NCBI RefSeq assembly: GCF_005885815.1
Contig: NZ_CP040602.1
Coordinates: forward strand, 2,185,630-2,249,629
Source of the DNA: Thiomicrorhabdus sediminis
Lineage (GTDB): Bacteria; Pseudomonadota; Gammaproteobacteria; Thiomicrospirales; Thiomicrospiraceae
Length of the DNA: 64,000 bases
Direction of reading: 5' to 3'
Shown here: in pieces, positions 30,931 to 41,138 of the stretch
Numbering within the stretch: the stretch's first letter is position 1
How the letters are laid out: every line of letters starts with the position of its first letter
Program-made: the position numbers and the translations under genes
The notes under the pieces: generated by a model
The model's input: only the letters and a program-made list of their open reading frames with translations
What the model was told of the DNA's origin: nothing
The model's database searches: none

Positions 30931-33603
30931 ATGAAACTTACCCCTAAGCTGTTAAGCAGTTTTTTGTTAGTTGGCCTGACACCCCTGTTTATTTTCGCCA
31001 TAGTTTCCATTCAACAAGCCGATAGAGGCCTCAAACAACTGGCAGAAGGCCAGCTGGCATCCATTCGTGATGGTCAAAAAGCCTCTATCGAGCGTTACTT
31101 CGACAATGTCGCCAGTCAGGTTTATACCTTGGCCGATACTCAGGTTATTTTACAAGCGATGTTCTACCTGCCTAATCAGGTCAATAGCTATCAGGCTCTG
31201 GCGAAAGAGCAAAACCTCGAAAATGTGCGCGCGCAATTATCGCAAAGCTACCTAAAGCTGGATTCGGCAAAAAACCTCAACCAACAAAACTATGCCGAAA
31301 AGCTCGACGATGTCGCCTTGATGATGCAGCAGGACTACCTGCTTAATAACCCGAATAATGAAACCGAATTCTGGAAACTGAATAAAGGAACCAGCCAATC
31401 GCCTTATCACGCTATCCACGCCTCGATGCAGCCGGTGGTGAAAAACTTTATCGATAACGCTAAATTCAAAGACCTTTATCTAATCGATTACAAAAGCGGG
31501 CGTATTTTATATAGCGTCAATAAAAAGGCCGATTTCGGTCTATTACTGCCATCCAGCCCACTGGCTGAAAGCGGTCTGGATCAGGCTTATCAGCAGGCGA
31601 AAAACCTAAACTATCATGAAATGGCATTGATCGACTTTGCTCCTTATAAAGCCGTTGGAAATCAGGTAAGAGCCTTTGCCGCCACACCGATCTTTTTCAA
31701 TAACCAACCTCTAGGCGTTTTGGTGGTACAACTGGATAACAGTGCCTTAGAACAAATCACCTCCGATCAAAGCGCCGGCGACTCGAGTCGTGACAGTTTT
31801 ATTGTCGGTAGCGATTACCTGATGCGTACCGCTTCCAGAAAGGATGCCGCTCACCAGGTGGCCGAATCCTTCACCAACCCAGCTAGTGGTGCCGCGAATT
31901 ATGCCGCCGTCAATCAGGCGCTAAAAGACAATGCCGGGGTCGACATGATGGCGAGCTTTAATCAGACACAAGTAATGAGTGCCTATACACCGCTGGATAT
32001 TTACGGTTTGAAATGGGCGCTAATTGCTGAACTCGATAGAGATGAAGCCCTTGCCAGCAGCCACAGCTTGCAAATGACCGCATGGCTGGTTTTTGTCATT
32101 GCCGTTTTATTGATTGTCTTGCTGGCGGTTCTGATTGTACGCACCATCACTCAGCCAATTCATAAACTGGTACAGACCATTCAGCAAATCGAATTAAGCA
32201 GTGATTTCAATATTCGTCATCAGGTACAAGGTCAAGATGAAATTGCGCAAGCAGGTATTGCCATCAATAATTTAATGGGCAAACTGGACAACTCTTTTGG
32301 AGAGATCAAACAGATTATGCAAGCGATCGGTGACGGGGATTTCACACAACGCGTCAATGCCGAACTCAACGGTGACCTGGATGAACTGAAACAGGCGGTC
32401 AATGCCTCGGCGCAAAGCGTTCAGTTCACCATGAACGAATTATCAAAAGTGATGCAAGGAATCGCACTGGGTGATTTCTCGGTACGTTTGGATGAACAAG
32501 TGCGCGGCGAACTGAAACATCAGGTCGATACCGCCTTAAGCCAAATGGACAATGCGATTCACAGCATCAGTGAAGCCATGGAATGCTCCGCCAAAGGGGT
32601 GTTCTCACGTCGCGTTGAAGGTGAACTGCAAGGTCAGATGCAAAACCTGCAGAACTCGGTCAATGCTTCGCTATCGGAAATACAGTCGGCGATTGATGAA
32701 ATCACTAATTCCGCCAAGGCGATGGCCGAAGGTAATCTGACCCAGATGATCGAAGACCAATATGAAGGAGAACTGGAAGAACTGAAGCAGGCATTGAACA
32801 GTTCCATCCAACATTTGGGCAATATGGTGTTATCGATTCGTGAAGCTTCGAATATCGTTTCCAATGATGCCAACGAGATCTCTAGCGGCAGTATTGAACT
32901 CAACCAGCGTACCCAACAACAGGCCGAATCGCTGGAAAAAACCGCTACCGCTATGGAACAGATGACCGCATCGGTGCAAAACACCTCGCAAAACGCACAA
33001 CGCGCTCACGAACTGGCACAAAATGCGAGCACGACCACCCAACAGGGGGTGCAGATTATGCAGCAGACCATGAAAGCGATGCATGATATTGAGCAGGCAA
33101 GCGGCAAAATCAATGAAATCATCACCATGATTGATGGTGTCGCTTTCCAGACCAATCTTTTGGCATTAAACGCCGCGGTGGAGGCGGCTCGCGCCGGTGA
33201 AGCCGGTCGTGGTTTTGCCGTGGTCGCCGGTGAAGTGCGTAATCTGGCAGGGCGCTCCGCCGATGCGGCAAACGAGATCAAACAACTGATTGAAAACACG
33301 GTAAAAGAGATTCAGGGGGGAACCCAACTGGTGAATCAATCCAATGAGTCGCTGGAACAGATTCATCTGGCGATTGAGGAGGTCAATAACATTGTTGCCG
33401 AAATCAGCGCCGCCAGCTTGGAACAAGCCGATGGCATCACTCAGGTCAATAGCAGTATCACCGATATGGATCAAACCACGCAGAACAATGCGCATCTGGT
33501 GGAAACCCTATCGCAAAATGCAATTCAGGTGAACAGCGAAGCCCAAGAGCTTGAATCCACCGTGGCCGGTTTTGAAATTGATAGTCAAAAACGTCTTAAG
33601 TAA
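30931..33603 (+). CDS. Methyl-accepting chemotaxis protein with repeated HAMP-like units
   Basis: Predicted chemoreceptor of about 890 residues. A membrane segment at about 7-28 is followed by a large periplasmic sensor domain (about 30-380, perhaps Cache-like), a second membrane segment at about 383-404 and a canonical HAMP starting at TQPIHKL. Four further units follow, each with a short xGxF/L core ([32 protein letters not shown]), spaced about 45-90 residues apart, then the signalling domain with the tip [22 protein letters not shown] in the usual conserved form. A GGGAG site precedes two ATG codons; 30931 is better spaced. The ligand is unknown. Confidence 0.92.
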   Translation: MKLTPKLLSSFLLVGLTPLFIFAIVSIQQADRGLKQLAEGQLASIRDGQKASIERYFDNVASQVYTLADTQVILQAMFYLPNQVNSYQALAKEQNLENVRAQLSQSYLKLDSAKNLNQQNYAEKLDDVALMMQQDYLLNNPNNETEFWKLNKGTSQSPYHAIHASMQPVVKNFIDNAKFKDLYLIDYKSGRILYSVNKKADFGLLLPSSPLAESGLDQAYQQAKNLNYHEMALIDFAPYKAVGNQVRAFAATPIFFNNQPLGVLVVQLDNSALEQITSDQSAGDSSRDSFIVGSDYLMRTASRKDAAHQVAESFTNPASGAANYAAVNQALKDNAGVDMMASFNQTQVMSAYTPLDIYGLKWALIAELDRDEALASSHSLQMTAWLVFVIAVLLIVLLAVLIVRTITQPIHKLVQTIQQIELSSDFNIRHQVQGQDEIAQAGIAINNLMGKLDNSFGEIKQIMQAIGDGDFTQRVNAELNGDLDELKQAVNASAQSVQFTMNELSKVMQGIALGDFSVRLDEQVRGELKHQVDTALSQMDNAIHSISEAMECSAKGVFSRRVEGELQGQMQNLQNSVNASLSEIQSAIDEITNSAKAMAEGNLTQMIEDQYEGELEELKQALNSSIQHLGNMVLSIREASNIVSNDANEISSGSIELNQRTQQQAESLEKTATAMEQMTASVQNTSQNAQRAHELAQNASTTTQQGVQIMQQTMKAMHDIEQASGKINEIITMIDGVAFQTNLLALNAAVEAARAGEAGRGFAVVAGEVRNLAGRSADAANEIKQLIENTVKEIQGGTQLVNQSNESLEQIHLAIEEVNNIVAEISAASLEQADGITQVNSSITDMDQTTQNNAHLVETLSQNAIQVNSEAQELESTVAGFEIDSQKRLK

Positions 33604-33621
33604 ATTTAAAATCTGAAAAAC

Positions 33622-33649
33622 AAAAAAGCGCCATTTAGGCGCTTTTTTT
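33622..33649. terminator. Bidirectional terminator between the chemoreceptor and cbpA-like genes
   Basis: An 11-bp stem (33622-33632 with 33638-33648) with a 5-base loop, with A6 before and T7 after, so it can work for both convergent genes. It begins 18 bases after the chemoreceptor stop. Confidence 0.88.
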
Positions 33650-33668
33650 ATGGATTAAGCAAGAGTGA

Positions 33669-34571
33669 TTACATATCCGCTCGCGGATTAAACGCCATCT
33701 GTTCCGCCATTTTTTCGTAAAGTTCACGGTCGGCTTCACTGCTGACTGGCGGGGTATGAATTTGCACAATCACATACTGGTTGCCCGGATCGACACCCAG
33801 GCCGCGGCCTTTTATACGCAATTTAGCACCGGATTGTGTGCCTTCGGCAATCGCCATTTTGATTTTACCTTTCAAGGTCGGGATCTCGACCTTGGCACCC
33901 AAAGCGGCTTCCCAAGGCGTAACCGGCAAATCCAGATAGACATCCTTGCCTTCGACACGATAATGCGGATGTTTTTCCAGATTGACCTGAATAATCACAT
34001 CACCATTCGGTCCGCCATTAAATCCGCTGAAACCTTTGCCCTTAACACGGATTTTCTGATCCTGAGTCACTCCGGCCGGGATACGAATCTTGAGCGGTTT
34101 GGTATCATAGGAATAACTCGCCGAATTCGGATTACCGGTTTGGATGTTAATGGTACGTTCAGTGCCTTCGACCGCTTCGCTCAAAGACACCATGACATTG
34201 ACGGTCTGGTCTTCGCCTTTTTGCGGGCGTGCTTGTCTCTGGCCGCCGAAACCGCCACCGGCACCACCAAAACCGCCGCCGAACATATCACCGAAGATAT
34301 CGCCGAAATCACCACCCTGAAAACCGCCAAAACCTCCGCCACCACCAAAACCGCCATGCTGCTGGTAATCGGAACCGAACTGGTCATACATCGAGCGTTT
34401 TTCCGCATCACTCAAGGTCTCATAGGCTTCACTAATCTCCTTGAACCTGGCTTCATCTCCTGTCGGTTTGTCTGGGTGATACTTGGCCGCCATCTTACGA
34501 TAGGCTTTTTTAATTTCGGCATCACTCGCGGTACGAGAAACACCCAAAGTTGCATAATAATCTTTACTCAT
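33669..34571 (-). CDS. cbpA: CbpA-like DnaJ co-chaperone without zinc finger
   Basis: Cytoplasmic J-domain co-chaperone that would stimulate DnaK ATPase. The 300-residue protein has a J domain (residues 5-70) with the HPD motif near residue 33, a Gly/Phe-rich linker (about 73-112) and two C-terminal beta domains that bind client peptides. The zinc-finger region of full DnaJ with its four CxxCxGxG repeats is missing, which places it with CbpA-type proteins. In CbpA relatives this protein can also bind DNA; nothing here shows that. It is transcribed convergently with the chemoreceptor gene. The next gene on its strand, the TonB receptor, ends at its own terminator. Confidence 0.92.
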   Translation of the reverse strand: MSKDYYATLGVSRTASDAEIKKAYRKMAAKYHPDKPTGDEARFKEISEAYETLSDAEKRSMYDQFGSDYQQHGGFGGGGGFGGFQGGDFGDIFGDMFGGGFGGAGGGFGGQRQARPQKGEDQTVNVMVSLSEAVEGTERTINIQTGNPNSASYSYDTKPLKIRIPAGVTQDQKIRVKGKGFSGFNGGPNGDVIIQVNLEKHPHYRVEGKDVYLDLPVTPWEAALGAKVEIPTLKGKIKMAIAEGTQSGAKLRIKGRGLGVDPGNQYVIVQIHTPPVSSEADRELYEKMAEQMAFNPRADM

Positions 34572-34692
34572 AAAGCATCTGATCTCATAAATTTTCTGAC
34601 TGCCTTTAAGATATGGGCTAAAGTAGTTTTTTCAAGTTAGATGATGCAAATAATCCAGCACCCATCAGCAGTCTTTTTGCGGCACAGAATAC

Positions 34693-34721
34693 AAAAAAGC
34701 CTGTAATAAATACAGGCTTTT
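34693..34721 (-). terminator. Terminator of the TonB-receptor operon
   Basis: On the minus strand a stem of at least 7 bp (34699-34705 with 34711-34717), extended by A-T pairs, has a 5-base loop and ends in six T. It lies 26 bases past the TonB-receptor stop. Confidence 0.8.
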
Positions 34722-34746
34722 AAGTAATTAACAACAAAAACTTTGC

Positions 34747-36960
34747 TTAGAAATCCATTTTCATTGTCAATTTGAAGTTGCGCCCACTATTTAGGGTATA
34801 ACCTTTGTAGGTATTTAAGAAATCAATGTAAGCCGTGTCAAACAAGTTTTCGACCGCTGCCGACACCTTTAAGTTTTGCTTGTCCAGCTTAACTTGCGCC
34901 TGATAGCTTAAACCATAAACCGCATAAGCCCGAGTACTTGAAGTGCCAACTTTGACAGATGAATCAAACTGAGAGAAAGGCTCATAGGCTCCAGCCGCAT
35001 TCTTTGCATCCACCAACTTAACATTCAAACTCCATTTCTGTTGTTCTAGATTTTGCCAATGCTTTGGTTGGTAATGAATGGCTACACGTGCATTATTCGC
35101 TGGAATCAAAGGCAGAATTCGATTCTGCTTAGTATCTTCCCCACGAATAATTTCTATACCTAAATCAGCGGACCAAGTTGAATCAAACTGATGGTTCAAA
35201 CTAAACTCGGCACCAAAAATACGGGCATCAGTTTGCTGCGCCTGCATTTCTGGCAAAGTACCTGAAGGCTGAGTTCCTTCAGCAAAACGCGTTGCCAAAT
35301 CATCTTCATCTAAGGCACCGTTCGATTCAATTTCCGCTTCGCTGTAACGATAGAATCCAGTATTTGCCAAGTAAATATAGTTCTTGATACTGTTGTTGTA
35401 TAGAGTCGCTACCATCTGCGTTTTATCCGACTGGAAACGAAGCGATAGGTCAGCGTTCAAAGATGTTTCAGCATCCAGATCAGGGTTTCCAAGTTGAAAA
35501 GCCTGTACGCCACCATGCTCACCACCTGCATAGAGTTCAAAGATACTCGGTGCTCTGAAGCCTTGACCTAGATTGGCGGCTACACTCCAGTTACCGTCTA
35601 AACGATAGTTTGCGCCGAATGAACCTGTCAAAACCCCGAAGTCACGTTCATTATTTGTTTCATCGAAAAAACCTAAATGCTCGAAATGCTCATTCTGAGC
35701 ATTGATAGGAGCCTCAACTGAGTGAGTATCATAGCGAGCACCAAATTGAACTAACCAGTTATCCATTTCGGTTTCTTCAAACAAGTAAATCGCCTTTTTA
35801 TCAACATTTGCTGTTGGCGTTAAATGCCCTGAACGTAAAATTTGATCTTTATCGGTTAATTCAACCCCTAACTCACCTTCAAAGCCGCCAATTTTAGGGT
35901 GCTCAAAAGCCAACTTATAGTCGTTTCGCCTAACCAATACATCTAAATAATGATCTTCACCCTTTTCTTGAGCCATCGTTTCAAACGGCAGATCATGGGT
36001 CGCTTCACGCTGATTCCGAATATGGCTCCAGCTCGGCTTTATCACCCAATCACTATCGGTAAAAAATTCTGCCTTGAATTGCATCTCATCATTCTGCAAT
36101 TTTTGACCGGCAGCAACCGCTTCATATTCGGATGCAGTATTATCGGCCTCAATACCTAAATAATTCTGTAGTGAGTGCCAGTGATTAAATCTCAACTCAA
36201 CCAAACCCCAGTCTTGCTGGTAACCCATTCCCAGTGTCGCAGCACGGTTTTTAAAATTGGTATTAAGCACTTCACCTACAAATAATGGATCATAGCTTTT
36301 GACACTGCTTGGCGTTGCGCCTTGTGAAGAGCTGACCGTAGGTACATGAAAATTATCCGCCTCTCGAATAGATGCTCCTGCATGAACCGCAAATCTGTCC
36401 GACCCCATACCGATCTTGGTTCCAATCATTTTTTCCTGATTGTTTGTATTGTATTCAGCAGCCACTTCTCCTTCAGAGTGCTGCCCATAAGGCAAACTTG
36501 ACTGCATCACATTGACAACCCCCGCCAAAGCCTCGGAACCAAATAACACGCTTTGAGGACCACGAATCACTTCAATACGCTCAGCAAGGTACGGATCCAT
36601 ATTTGGATTATGGCGATTACCATAAGCCTGATAGTCGGTCGTCTGACCATTGGATAATACCTTGACGCGATTTCCTGTCATCCCTCGAATAACCGGTTTA
36701 CCTGACTGACTCCCACTTGATAAGTTATTCACACCCGTAATAGGCTCTAGCATGTCAGCCAAAGAACCACTTTCTTTCGCTGACTTATCATTGTCGGTTA
36801 AAACATTAATTTGTGAAGGCACATCAAAAGTACCATGTTGGTTAATCGGTGATGCGGTTAAGGTCACCGGAGCCAGTTCTGAGGCCTGTTCTGCAGAAGC
36901 ATGCTGAGCCAAACCATAGGCGGCAAGCAACACCGCTAAGTTTAATTTCGTTAATTTCAT
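34747..36960 (-). CDS. TonB-dependent outer-membrane receptor
   Basis: Predicted 22-strand outer-membrane barrel with an N-terminal plug, energised by TonB. The 737-residue precursor has a signal peptide (KLTKLNLAVLLAAYGLAQHASA), a plug with PVTLTASPINQ, GSLADMLEPITGV, KPVIRGMTGNRVKV and IEVIRGPQSVLFGSEALAGVVNV, and a C-terminal Phe ending TLNSGRNFKLTMKMDF. The substrate cannot be read directly. The upstream gene encodes a His-rich exported protein, a pairing seen with zinc-uptake receptors, so zinc is the favoured guess. The ATG at 36960 follows AGGAAAAAG and starts the signal peptide; an upstream in-frame start is less likely. Confidence 0.92.
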   Translation of the reverse strand: MKLTKLNLAVLLAAYGLAQHASAEQASELAPVTLTASPINQHGTFDVPSQINVLTDNDKSAKESGSLADMLEPITGVNNLSSGSQSGKPVIRGMTGNRVKVLSNGQTTDYQAYGNRHNPNMDPYLAERIEVIRGPQSVLFGSEALAGVVNVMQSSLPYGQHSEGEVAAEYNTNNQEKMIGTKIGMGSDRFAVHAGASIREADNFHVPTVSSSQGATPSSVKSYDPLFVGEVLNTNFKNRAATLGMGYQQDWGLVELRFNHWHSLQNYLGIEADNTASEYEAVAAGQKLQNDEMQFKAEFFTDSDWVIKPSWSHIRNQREATHDLPFETMAQEKGEDHYLDVLVRRNDYKLAFEHPKIGGFEGELGVELTDKDQILRSGHLTPTANVDKKAIYLFEETEMDNWLVQFGARYDTHSVEAPINAQNEHFEHLGFFDETNNERDFGVLTGSFGANYRLDGNWSVAANLGQGFRAPSIFELYAGGEHGGVQAFQLGNPDLDAETSLNADLSLRFQSDKTQMVATLYNNSIKNYIYLANTGFYRYSEAEIESNGALDEDDLATRFAEGTQPSGTLPEMQAQQTDARIFGAEFSLNHQFDSTWSADLGIEIIRGEDTKQNRILPLIPANNARVAIHYQPKHWQNLEQQKWSLNVKLVDAKNAAGAYEPFSQFDSSVKVGTSSTRAYAVYGLSYQAQVKLDKQNLKVSAAVENLFDTAYIDFLNTYKGYTLNSGRNFKLTMKMDF

Positions 36961-37039
36961 TGTCTTTTTCCTAAAATAAATCAACACAACCCCCTAGCGC
37001 GTAAACACTATGGGTCAAAAAAATTGTCAGTGGATTTAG

Positions 37040-37351
37040 TTAGAAAGCTGGCGGAGCTCTGCCAAAGAAGTGGTCGACATGACTTTTATGAAAAAGAGGT
37101 ACAAGCTGTTCTAAATAGGCATCGGATGCTGTCTGCGACAGATCCGCAAAACTTGCATGAGTTGTCGGGCTGAAGGGTTGCGCCAGATTCTCAAAAATGT
37201 CACAACTGGCTTCATGCTCATGGAAATGATGAATTTCGGCATGAACAATCCCCTCTGTTTGTGCGAACAGGAACATCGCCAGAAAAATGAACGCGAATCT
37301 ACTTACAAGTATGCGCCAATTAACACAATGATTTAAAAAGTTATTTTTCAT
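37040..37351 (-). CDS. Small exported His-rich protein upstream of TonB receptor
   Basis: Predicted 103-residue secreted protein. A hydrophobic signal covers about residues 14-38 (RFAFIFLAMFLFAQ to VHA). It is followed at once by a metal-binding-like cluster EIHHFHEHEASCD, with four His and one Cys in a dozen residues, and two more His near the end. It lies 79 bp before the TonB receptor on the same strand. Similar small proteins next to such receptors are sometimes annotated as zinc chaperones; I cannot confirm homology here. Its likely role, inferred, is to bind a transition metal in the periplasm. Confidence 0.7.
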   Translation of the reverse strand: MKNNFLNHCVNWRILVSRFAFIFLAMFLFAQTEGIVHAEIHHFHEHEASCDIFENLAQPFSPTTHASFADLSQTASDAYLEQLVPLFHKSHVDHFFGRAPPAF

Positions 37352-37387
37352 AAAACCGACAATTGAGTTCCCAACCCGCTCATTATA

Positions 37388-37407
37388 AATAAAAACCGGT
37401 ATTTATT
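37388..37407. promoter_or_regulatory. 20-bp near-perfect palindrome, possible operator
   Basis: Nine of ten base pairs match across the centre CCGG at 37396-37399. It lies 36 bases upstream of the His-rich protein start and about 110 bp before pgm. It does not match the enterobacterial Zur box I know. A metal-responsive repressor site is only a guess. Confidence 0.35.
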
Positions 37408-37515
37408 GATTAAAAATAACTTCAGGAACACTGCCAAAATAGAAATCATAAAAAATCAGTATAAATTGGATAGAATGGATAGTAATTCAATCATTCAGTT
37501 TAAAGGTAGGGTTTC

Positions 37516-39159
37516 ATGGCTGTTTCTGAATATGCGGGTCAAAAAGCACCACTTTCGTTACTTGAAAACATTCCCTTTCTGGTGAGTAATTACTACCACC
37601 TCAAACCCGATATCAACGATCCCGCACAACAAGTCAGTTTCGGCACATCGGGTCATCGCGGTTGCGCCAATAAACACACCTTTAACGACACCCATATCGC
37701 CGCCATCTGCCAGGCAATTGTCGAGTATCGCCATCTTAACAATATTATCGGCCCGCTGTTTATGGGTATGGATACCCACGCCCTGTCAGAGGCCGCGCAC
37801 AGTACCGCAATCGAAGTGTTTGCCGCCAATAAGGTTAAGCTCGTTATTCAAGGCAATGGCCGCTATACGCCGACACCGGTGATCTCCAATGCCATTCTCA
37901 GTTATAACGCAGGACGTCAGGCCGGTCTGGCCGATGGCGTCATCATCACCCCATCACATAACCCTCCTGAAGATGGTGGTTTTAAATACAATCCGCCTAA
38001 TGGCGGACCTGCCGATACCGATATCACCAATTGGATTCAAGCTCGCGCCAATACGATTATCAAAGATGGTTCGACAGCGGTTCAGCGCATCGATTTAGAT
38101 GATGCTTTGGCATCGGAATTTGTCAATGCGCAGGACTTGATCAGCCCTTATGTCGATAATCTCGACAAGGTCATCAATATGCAGGCGATTAAAGATGCCA
38201 ATCTCAAACTCGCGGTTGACCCGATGGGTGGCGCGGCTATTGATTTCTGGCAACCGATTGCCGACAAATACGGTTTGAATATCGATATCGTCAACCCGCG
38301 TGTTGATGCCACCTTTTCATTTATGAGTGTCGACAAAGACGGCAAAATCCGTATGGATTGTTCCTCTCCTTATGCGATGGCAGGATTGATTAAACTTAAA
38401 GACAAATACGATTTGGCTTTCGGTAACGATCCCGATGTCGACCGCCACGGCATTGTCACCCGATCGATGGGTTTGATGAATCCAAACCATTATCTGGCGG
38501 TGGCGATTGACTATCTGTTTACCCATAGAGAAAACTGGCCGACTCAGGCCGCTGTGGGGAAAACATTGGTTTCCAGCTCGATGATCGACCGTGTCGCCAA
38601 AGCCAATGGCCTTAACCTGTGTGAAGTACCGGTTGGTTTTAAATGGTTTGTCGATGGCCTACAGACCGGCGAATTCGGTTTTGGCGGCGAAGAATCTGCC
38701 GGCGCCTCTTTCTTGCGTTTGGATGGCAATCCTTGGAGTACCGATAAAGACGGGATTATTCTCAACCTGCTCGCCGCGGAAATCCTTGCTGTCACCGGTA
38801 AGGATCCGGGCGAACATTATCATGCCTTGACGCAAAAATATGGCTCACCGGTGTATACACGTATTGACGCGCCGGCAAACCGTGAACAAAAAGCGATTTT
38901 AAGTAACCTCAATGCCGACATGGTCAAAGCCGACACCTTAGCCGGAGAAGCGATTATCGACAAACTCACCCATGCGCCGGGCAATCATGCTGCCATCGGC
39001 GGGCTCAAAATCACCACCGAAAACGGCTGGTTCGCGGCTCGCCCATCCGGCACCGAGGACATCTATAAAATCTATGCCGAAAGCTTCTTGGGGGAAGAAC
39101 ATTTGACAAAAATCCTAGAAGAAGCACAGCAGATTGTCAGTGAAGCTTTGAACGGCTGA
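37516..39159 (+). CDS. pgm: Phosphoglucomutase (alpha-D-glucose phosphate-specific)
   Basis: Interconverts glucose 1- and 6-phosphate, linking glycolysis with glycogen and cell-surface sugar synthesis. The 547-residue length is that of bacterial Pgm. It has the FGTSGHRG opening near residue 42, the phospho-Ser loop in [12 protein letters not shown] near 145, the metal-binding DPDVDRHG near 312, the sugar-binding GEESAGASF near 393 and the phosphate-binding [10 protein letters not shown] near 513. It is monocistronic, with its own terminator. Confidence 0.97.
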   Translation: MAVSEYAGQKAPLSLLENIPFLVSNYYHLKPDINDPAQQVSFGTSGHRGCANKHTFNDTHIAAICQAIVEYRHLNNIIGPLFMGMDTHALSEAAHSTAIEVFAANKVKLVIQGNGRYTPTPVISNAILSYNAGRQAGLADGVIITPSHNPPEDGGFKYNPPNGGPADTDITNWIQARANTIIKDGSTAVQRIDLDDALASEFVNAQDLISPYVDNLDKVINMQAIKDANLKLAVDPMGGAAIDFWQPIADKYGLNIDIVNPRVDATFSFMSVDKDGKIRMDCSSPYAMAGLIKLKDKYDLAFGNDPDVDRHGIVTRSMGLMNPNHYLAVAIDYLFTHRENWPTQAAVGKTLVSSSMIDRVAKANGLNLCEVPVGFKWFVDGLQTGEFGFGGEESAGASFLRLDGNPWSTDKDGIILNLLAAEILAVTGKDPGEHYHALTQKYGSPVYTRIDAPANREQKAILSNLNADMVKADTLAGEAIIDKLTHAPGNHAAIGGLKITTENGWFAARPSGTEDIYKIYAESFLGEEHLTKILEEAQQIVSEALNG

Positions 39160-39182
39160 TTTAATTCTCGTTACCAACAGGT

Positions 39183-39212
39183 AAATGCCGCCAATTCCCA
39201 GCGGCATTTTTT
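39183..39212 (+). terminator. Terminator of pgm
   Basis: A 9-bp stem (39183-39191 with 39201-39209) has a 9-base loop and continues into T-rich sequence; it begins 24 bases after the pgm stop. Confidence 0.78.
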
Positions 39213-39330
39213 ATGTCTGCCGCAGACCCCACTTTCAAAAAACCATCATCCAGTTGTCACAGCTGCGTCATATTCTCTATTGATAATCGATACTGAGTTA
39301 TTAGCGTTATCATCATAGGTATAAGCAGCC

Positions 39331-41100
39331 ATGTTAAATAAGACATTAGACATTGAATCGATTTTGGCGGCAAAGTTTCCCAAACTGAGTCAAAAGAAAA
39401 GCGGACAATTGACCATTAAGGTCATTAAGGCATTAAGCCATGAAGAAGAAATCAATGCCTTTATCGAACAGAACCGGCACCTACGCGGTTTTGCCTTTTT
39501 GGATGCGGTATTGCGCTATTTCAATTTCAGTTATAAAACCAGTGCCCAAGCGATTGAGCGCATTCCGTCACAAGGTCGAGTGGTGATTATCGCCAATCAT
39601 CCTATCGGCTCTTTGGACGGTTTGGCGCTATTGAAAATGGTGCGCAGCGTTCGTGCCGATGTGCGCATCGTCGCCAATGACCTGCTTAACACCATTCAAC
39701 CCTTACAATCCTTGTTTTTGGGTGTTGATAGCTTCAATAAGAACCGTTCACACAAAACCCTGTTCAAGAATATGCGTGAAGCACTGCAAAACGACGAAGC
39801 TTTGATTATCTTTCCAGCCGGTGAAGTCTCACGTATTGCCGCCAATGGCGTACGCGACGCTAAATGGCAAAACGGTTTTATTAAACTGGCGCAAAAGACC
39901 CGGTCACCGATTCTGCCAATCTATATTGATGCGCAGAATTCATCGCTGTTTTATGCCTTATCCGCACTCTATAAACCCTTAGGCACGATGATGCTGGTCA
40001 AAGAGATGTTCAATAAAAGCCATCAGCAAATCGAGTTCTATATAGGCAAACCGGTTCCCTACAAAGAATACTCTCAGTTTGACGACCTCAAAGCACTCAA
40101 TAAACGCTTTAAAAAGCATTTATACCGTTTGCCGAAGGAGTCGAAATCGGCGAAAAAAGGCAAGCAAGAGCTGTTTCAATGTGAACAGACCATCGCTCAC
40201 CCGGTTAACAGCAAAGCCCTGAAAAAGGAGCTGAAAAAATCTCAACTACTTGGCACAACCCAAGATCATAAAGCGATCTACCTTTTCGACAATCACGATG
40301 ATTCGGTGGTGATGCAGGAAATCGGCCGCTTGCGCGAATTGACCTTTCGAACGGTTGAAGAAGGCACAGGTGAAGCCAGCGATGTCGATGCCTATGATAG
40401 CCGTTACCGCCACTTGGTATTGTGGGATGAAGAAGAGCTGGAAATCGTCGGCGCCTACCGTTTGGGGATCTGCGCCGACCTGACCGATAACGGTAACAAT
40501 TTTGATGCGCTTTATACCAGCACCCTGTTTCACCTAAAAGAGGAAATGGCCGGTTATCTGCCTTATGCCATCGAGCTGGGGCGCAGCTTTGTCCAGCCTA
40601 AATACTGGGGCAAACGCAGCCTTGATTACCTTTGGTACGGCATTGGCGCCTATGTGGCACAAAACCCGCATATTCGCTATCTGTTCGGGCCGGTTTCATT
40701 GAGTGACGCCTATCCGCAAAACGCCAAAGAATTGATTATTGAGTTTTACCAGCGCCAATTCGGTTCCAAGCAGGATTTGGCAAAAGCATTACGTCCGGTG
40801 AAAATCAGTCAAACGAACCAAATGATTGGTGAAACGCTCTTTAGCGCTGACTACAGGCACAGCTATAAAAAACTCAATAGTTTACTTGAGTTAGACGGCG
40901 TTAAGGTGCCGCCACTATTTAAACAATATGCGGAAGTGTGTGACGACAAGGGCTGCCGTTTTATCGATTTCAGTATCGATCCTGATTTCGGCAACTGTAT
41001 CGATGCTTTGATACTGGTCGATTTACAAAAACTGACCACCAAAAAACGCGCTCGTTATATCGACATCAATATCGAAAAAATCGCCACCAGCGCGGCTTAG
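39331..41100 (+). CDS. olsF: OlsF-like bifunctional ornithine-lipid synthase (acyltransferase plus GNAT)
   Basis: A 589-residue fusion. The N-terminal half (about 50-270) is a 1-acyl-glycerol-3-phosphate acyltransferase-like domain with HPIGSLDG at residues 90-97 and FPAGEVSR near 164-171, similar to OlsA. The C-terminal half (about 325-560) has an OlsB-like acyltransferase (GNAT-fold) region with RLRELTFRTVEEGTGEASD, followed by LEIVGAYRLG and ELGRSFVQPKYWG. This two-domain order is that of OlsF, which makes ornithine lipids in one protein; I infer the same here. Ornithine lipids are phosphorus-free membrane lipids useful under phosphate stress. It stands alone. Specificity for ornithine cannot be proven from sequence. 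Confidence 0.8.
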   Translation: MLNKTLDIESILAAKFPKLSQKKSGQLTIKVIKALSHEEEINAFIEQNRHLRGFAFLDAVLRYFNFSYKTSAQAIERIPSQGRVVIIANHPIGSLDGLALLKMVRSVRADVRIVANDLLNTIQPLQSLFLGVDSFNKNRSHKTLFKNMREALQNDEALIIFPAGEVSRIAANGVRDAKWQNGFIKLAQKTRSPILPIYIDAQNSSLFYALSALYKPLGTMMLVKEMFNKSHQQIEFYIGKPVPYKEYSQFDDLKALNKRFKKHLYRLPKESKSAKKGKQELFQCEQTIAHPVNSKALKKELKKSQLLGTTQDHKAIYLFDNHDDSVVMQEIGRLRELTFRTVEEGTGEASDVDAYDSRYRHLVLWDEEELEIVGAYRLGICADLTDNGNNFDALYTSTLFHLKEEMAGYLPYAIELGRSFVQPKYWGKRSLDYLWYGIGAYVAQNPHIRYLFGPVSLSDAYPQNAKELIIEFYQRQFGSKQDLAKALRPVKISQTNQMIGETLFSADYRHSYKKLNSLLELDGVKVPPLFKQYAEVCDDKGCRFIDFSIDPDFGNCIDALILVDLQKLTTKKRARYIDINIEKIATSAA

Positions 41101-41117
41101 CGATTAGCGATTAGCGA
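41098..41117. repeat. Short tandem repeat of TAGCGAT
   Basis: Two perfect copies and one partial copy of a 7-mer start at the stop codon of the olsF-like gene. It could change length by slippage; being at the stop it would have little effect on the protein. Confidence 0.6.
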
Positions 41118-41138
41118 CCAGTCTCAATTCCGGCCATG

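Noticed and set aside
33756-34640. Long 294-residue open frame on the plus strand
   Set aside because: It is entirely opposite to the cbpA-like gene, has no ribosome site or recognisable domain and reflects the skewed codon use of the real gene.
37360-37515. Zur-type box upstream of the His-rich/TonB receptor genes
   Set aside because: The 20-bp palindrome does not match the known GAAATGTTATA-type Zur consensus; it is kept only as a general candidate operator.
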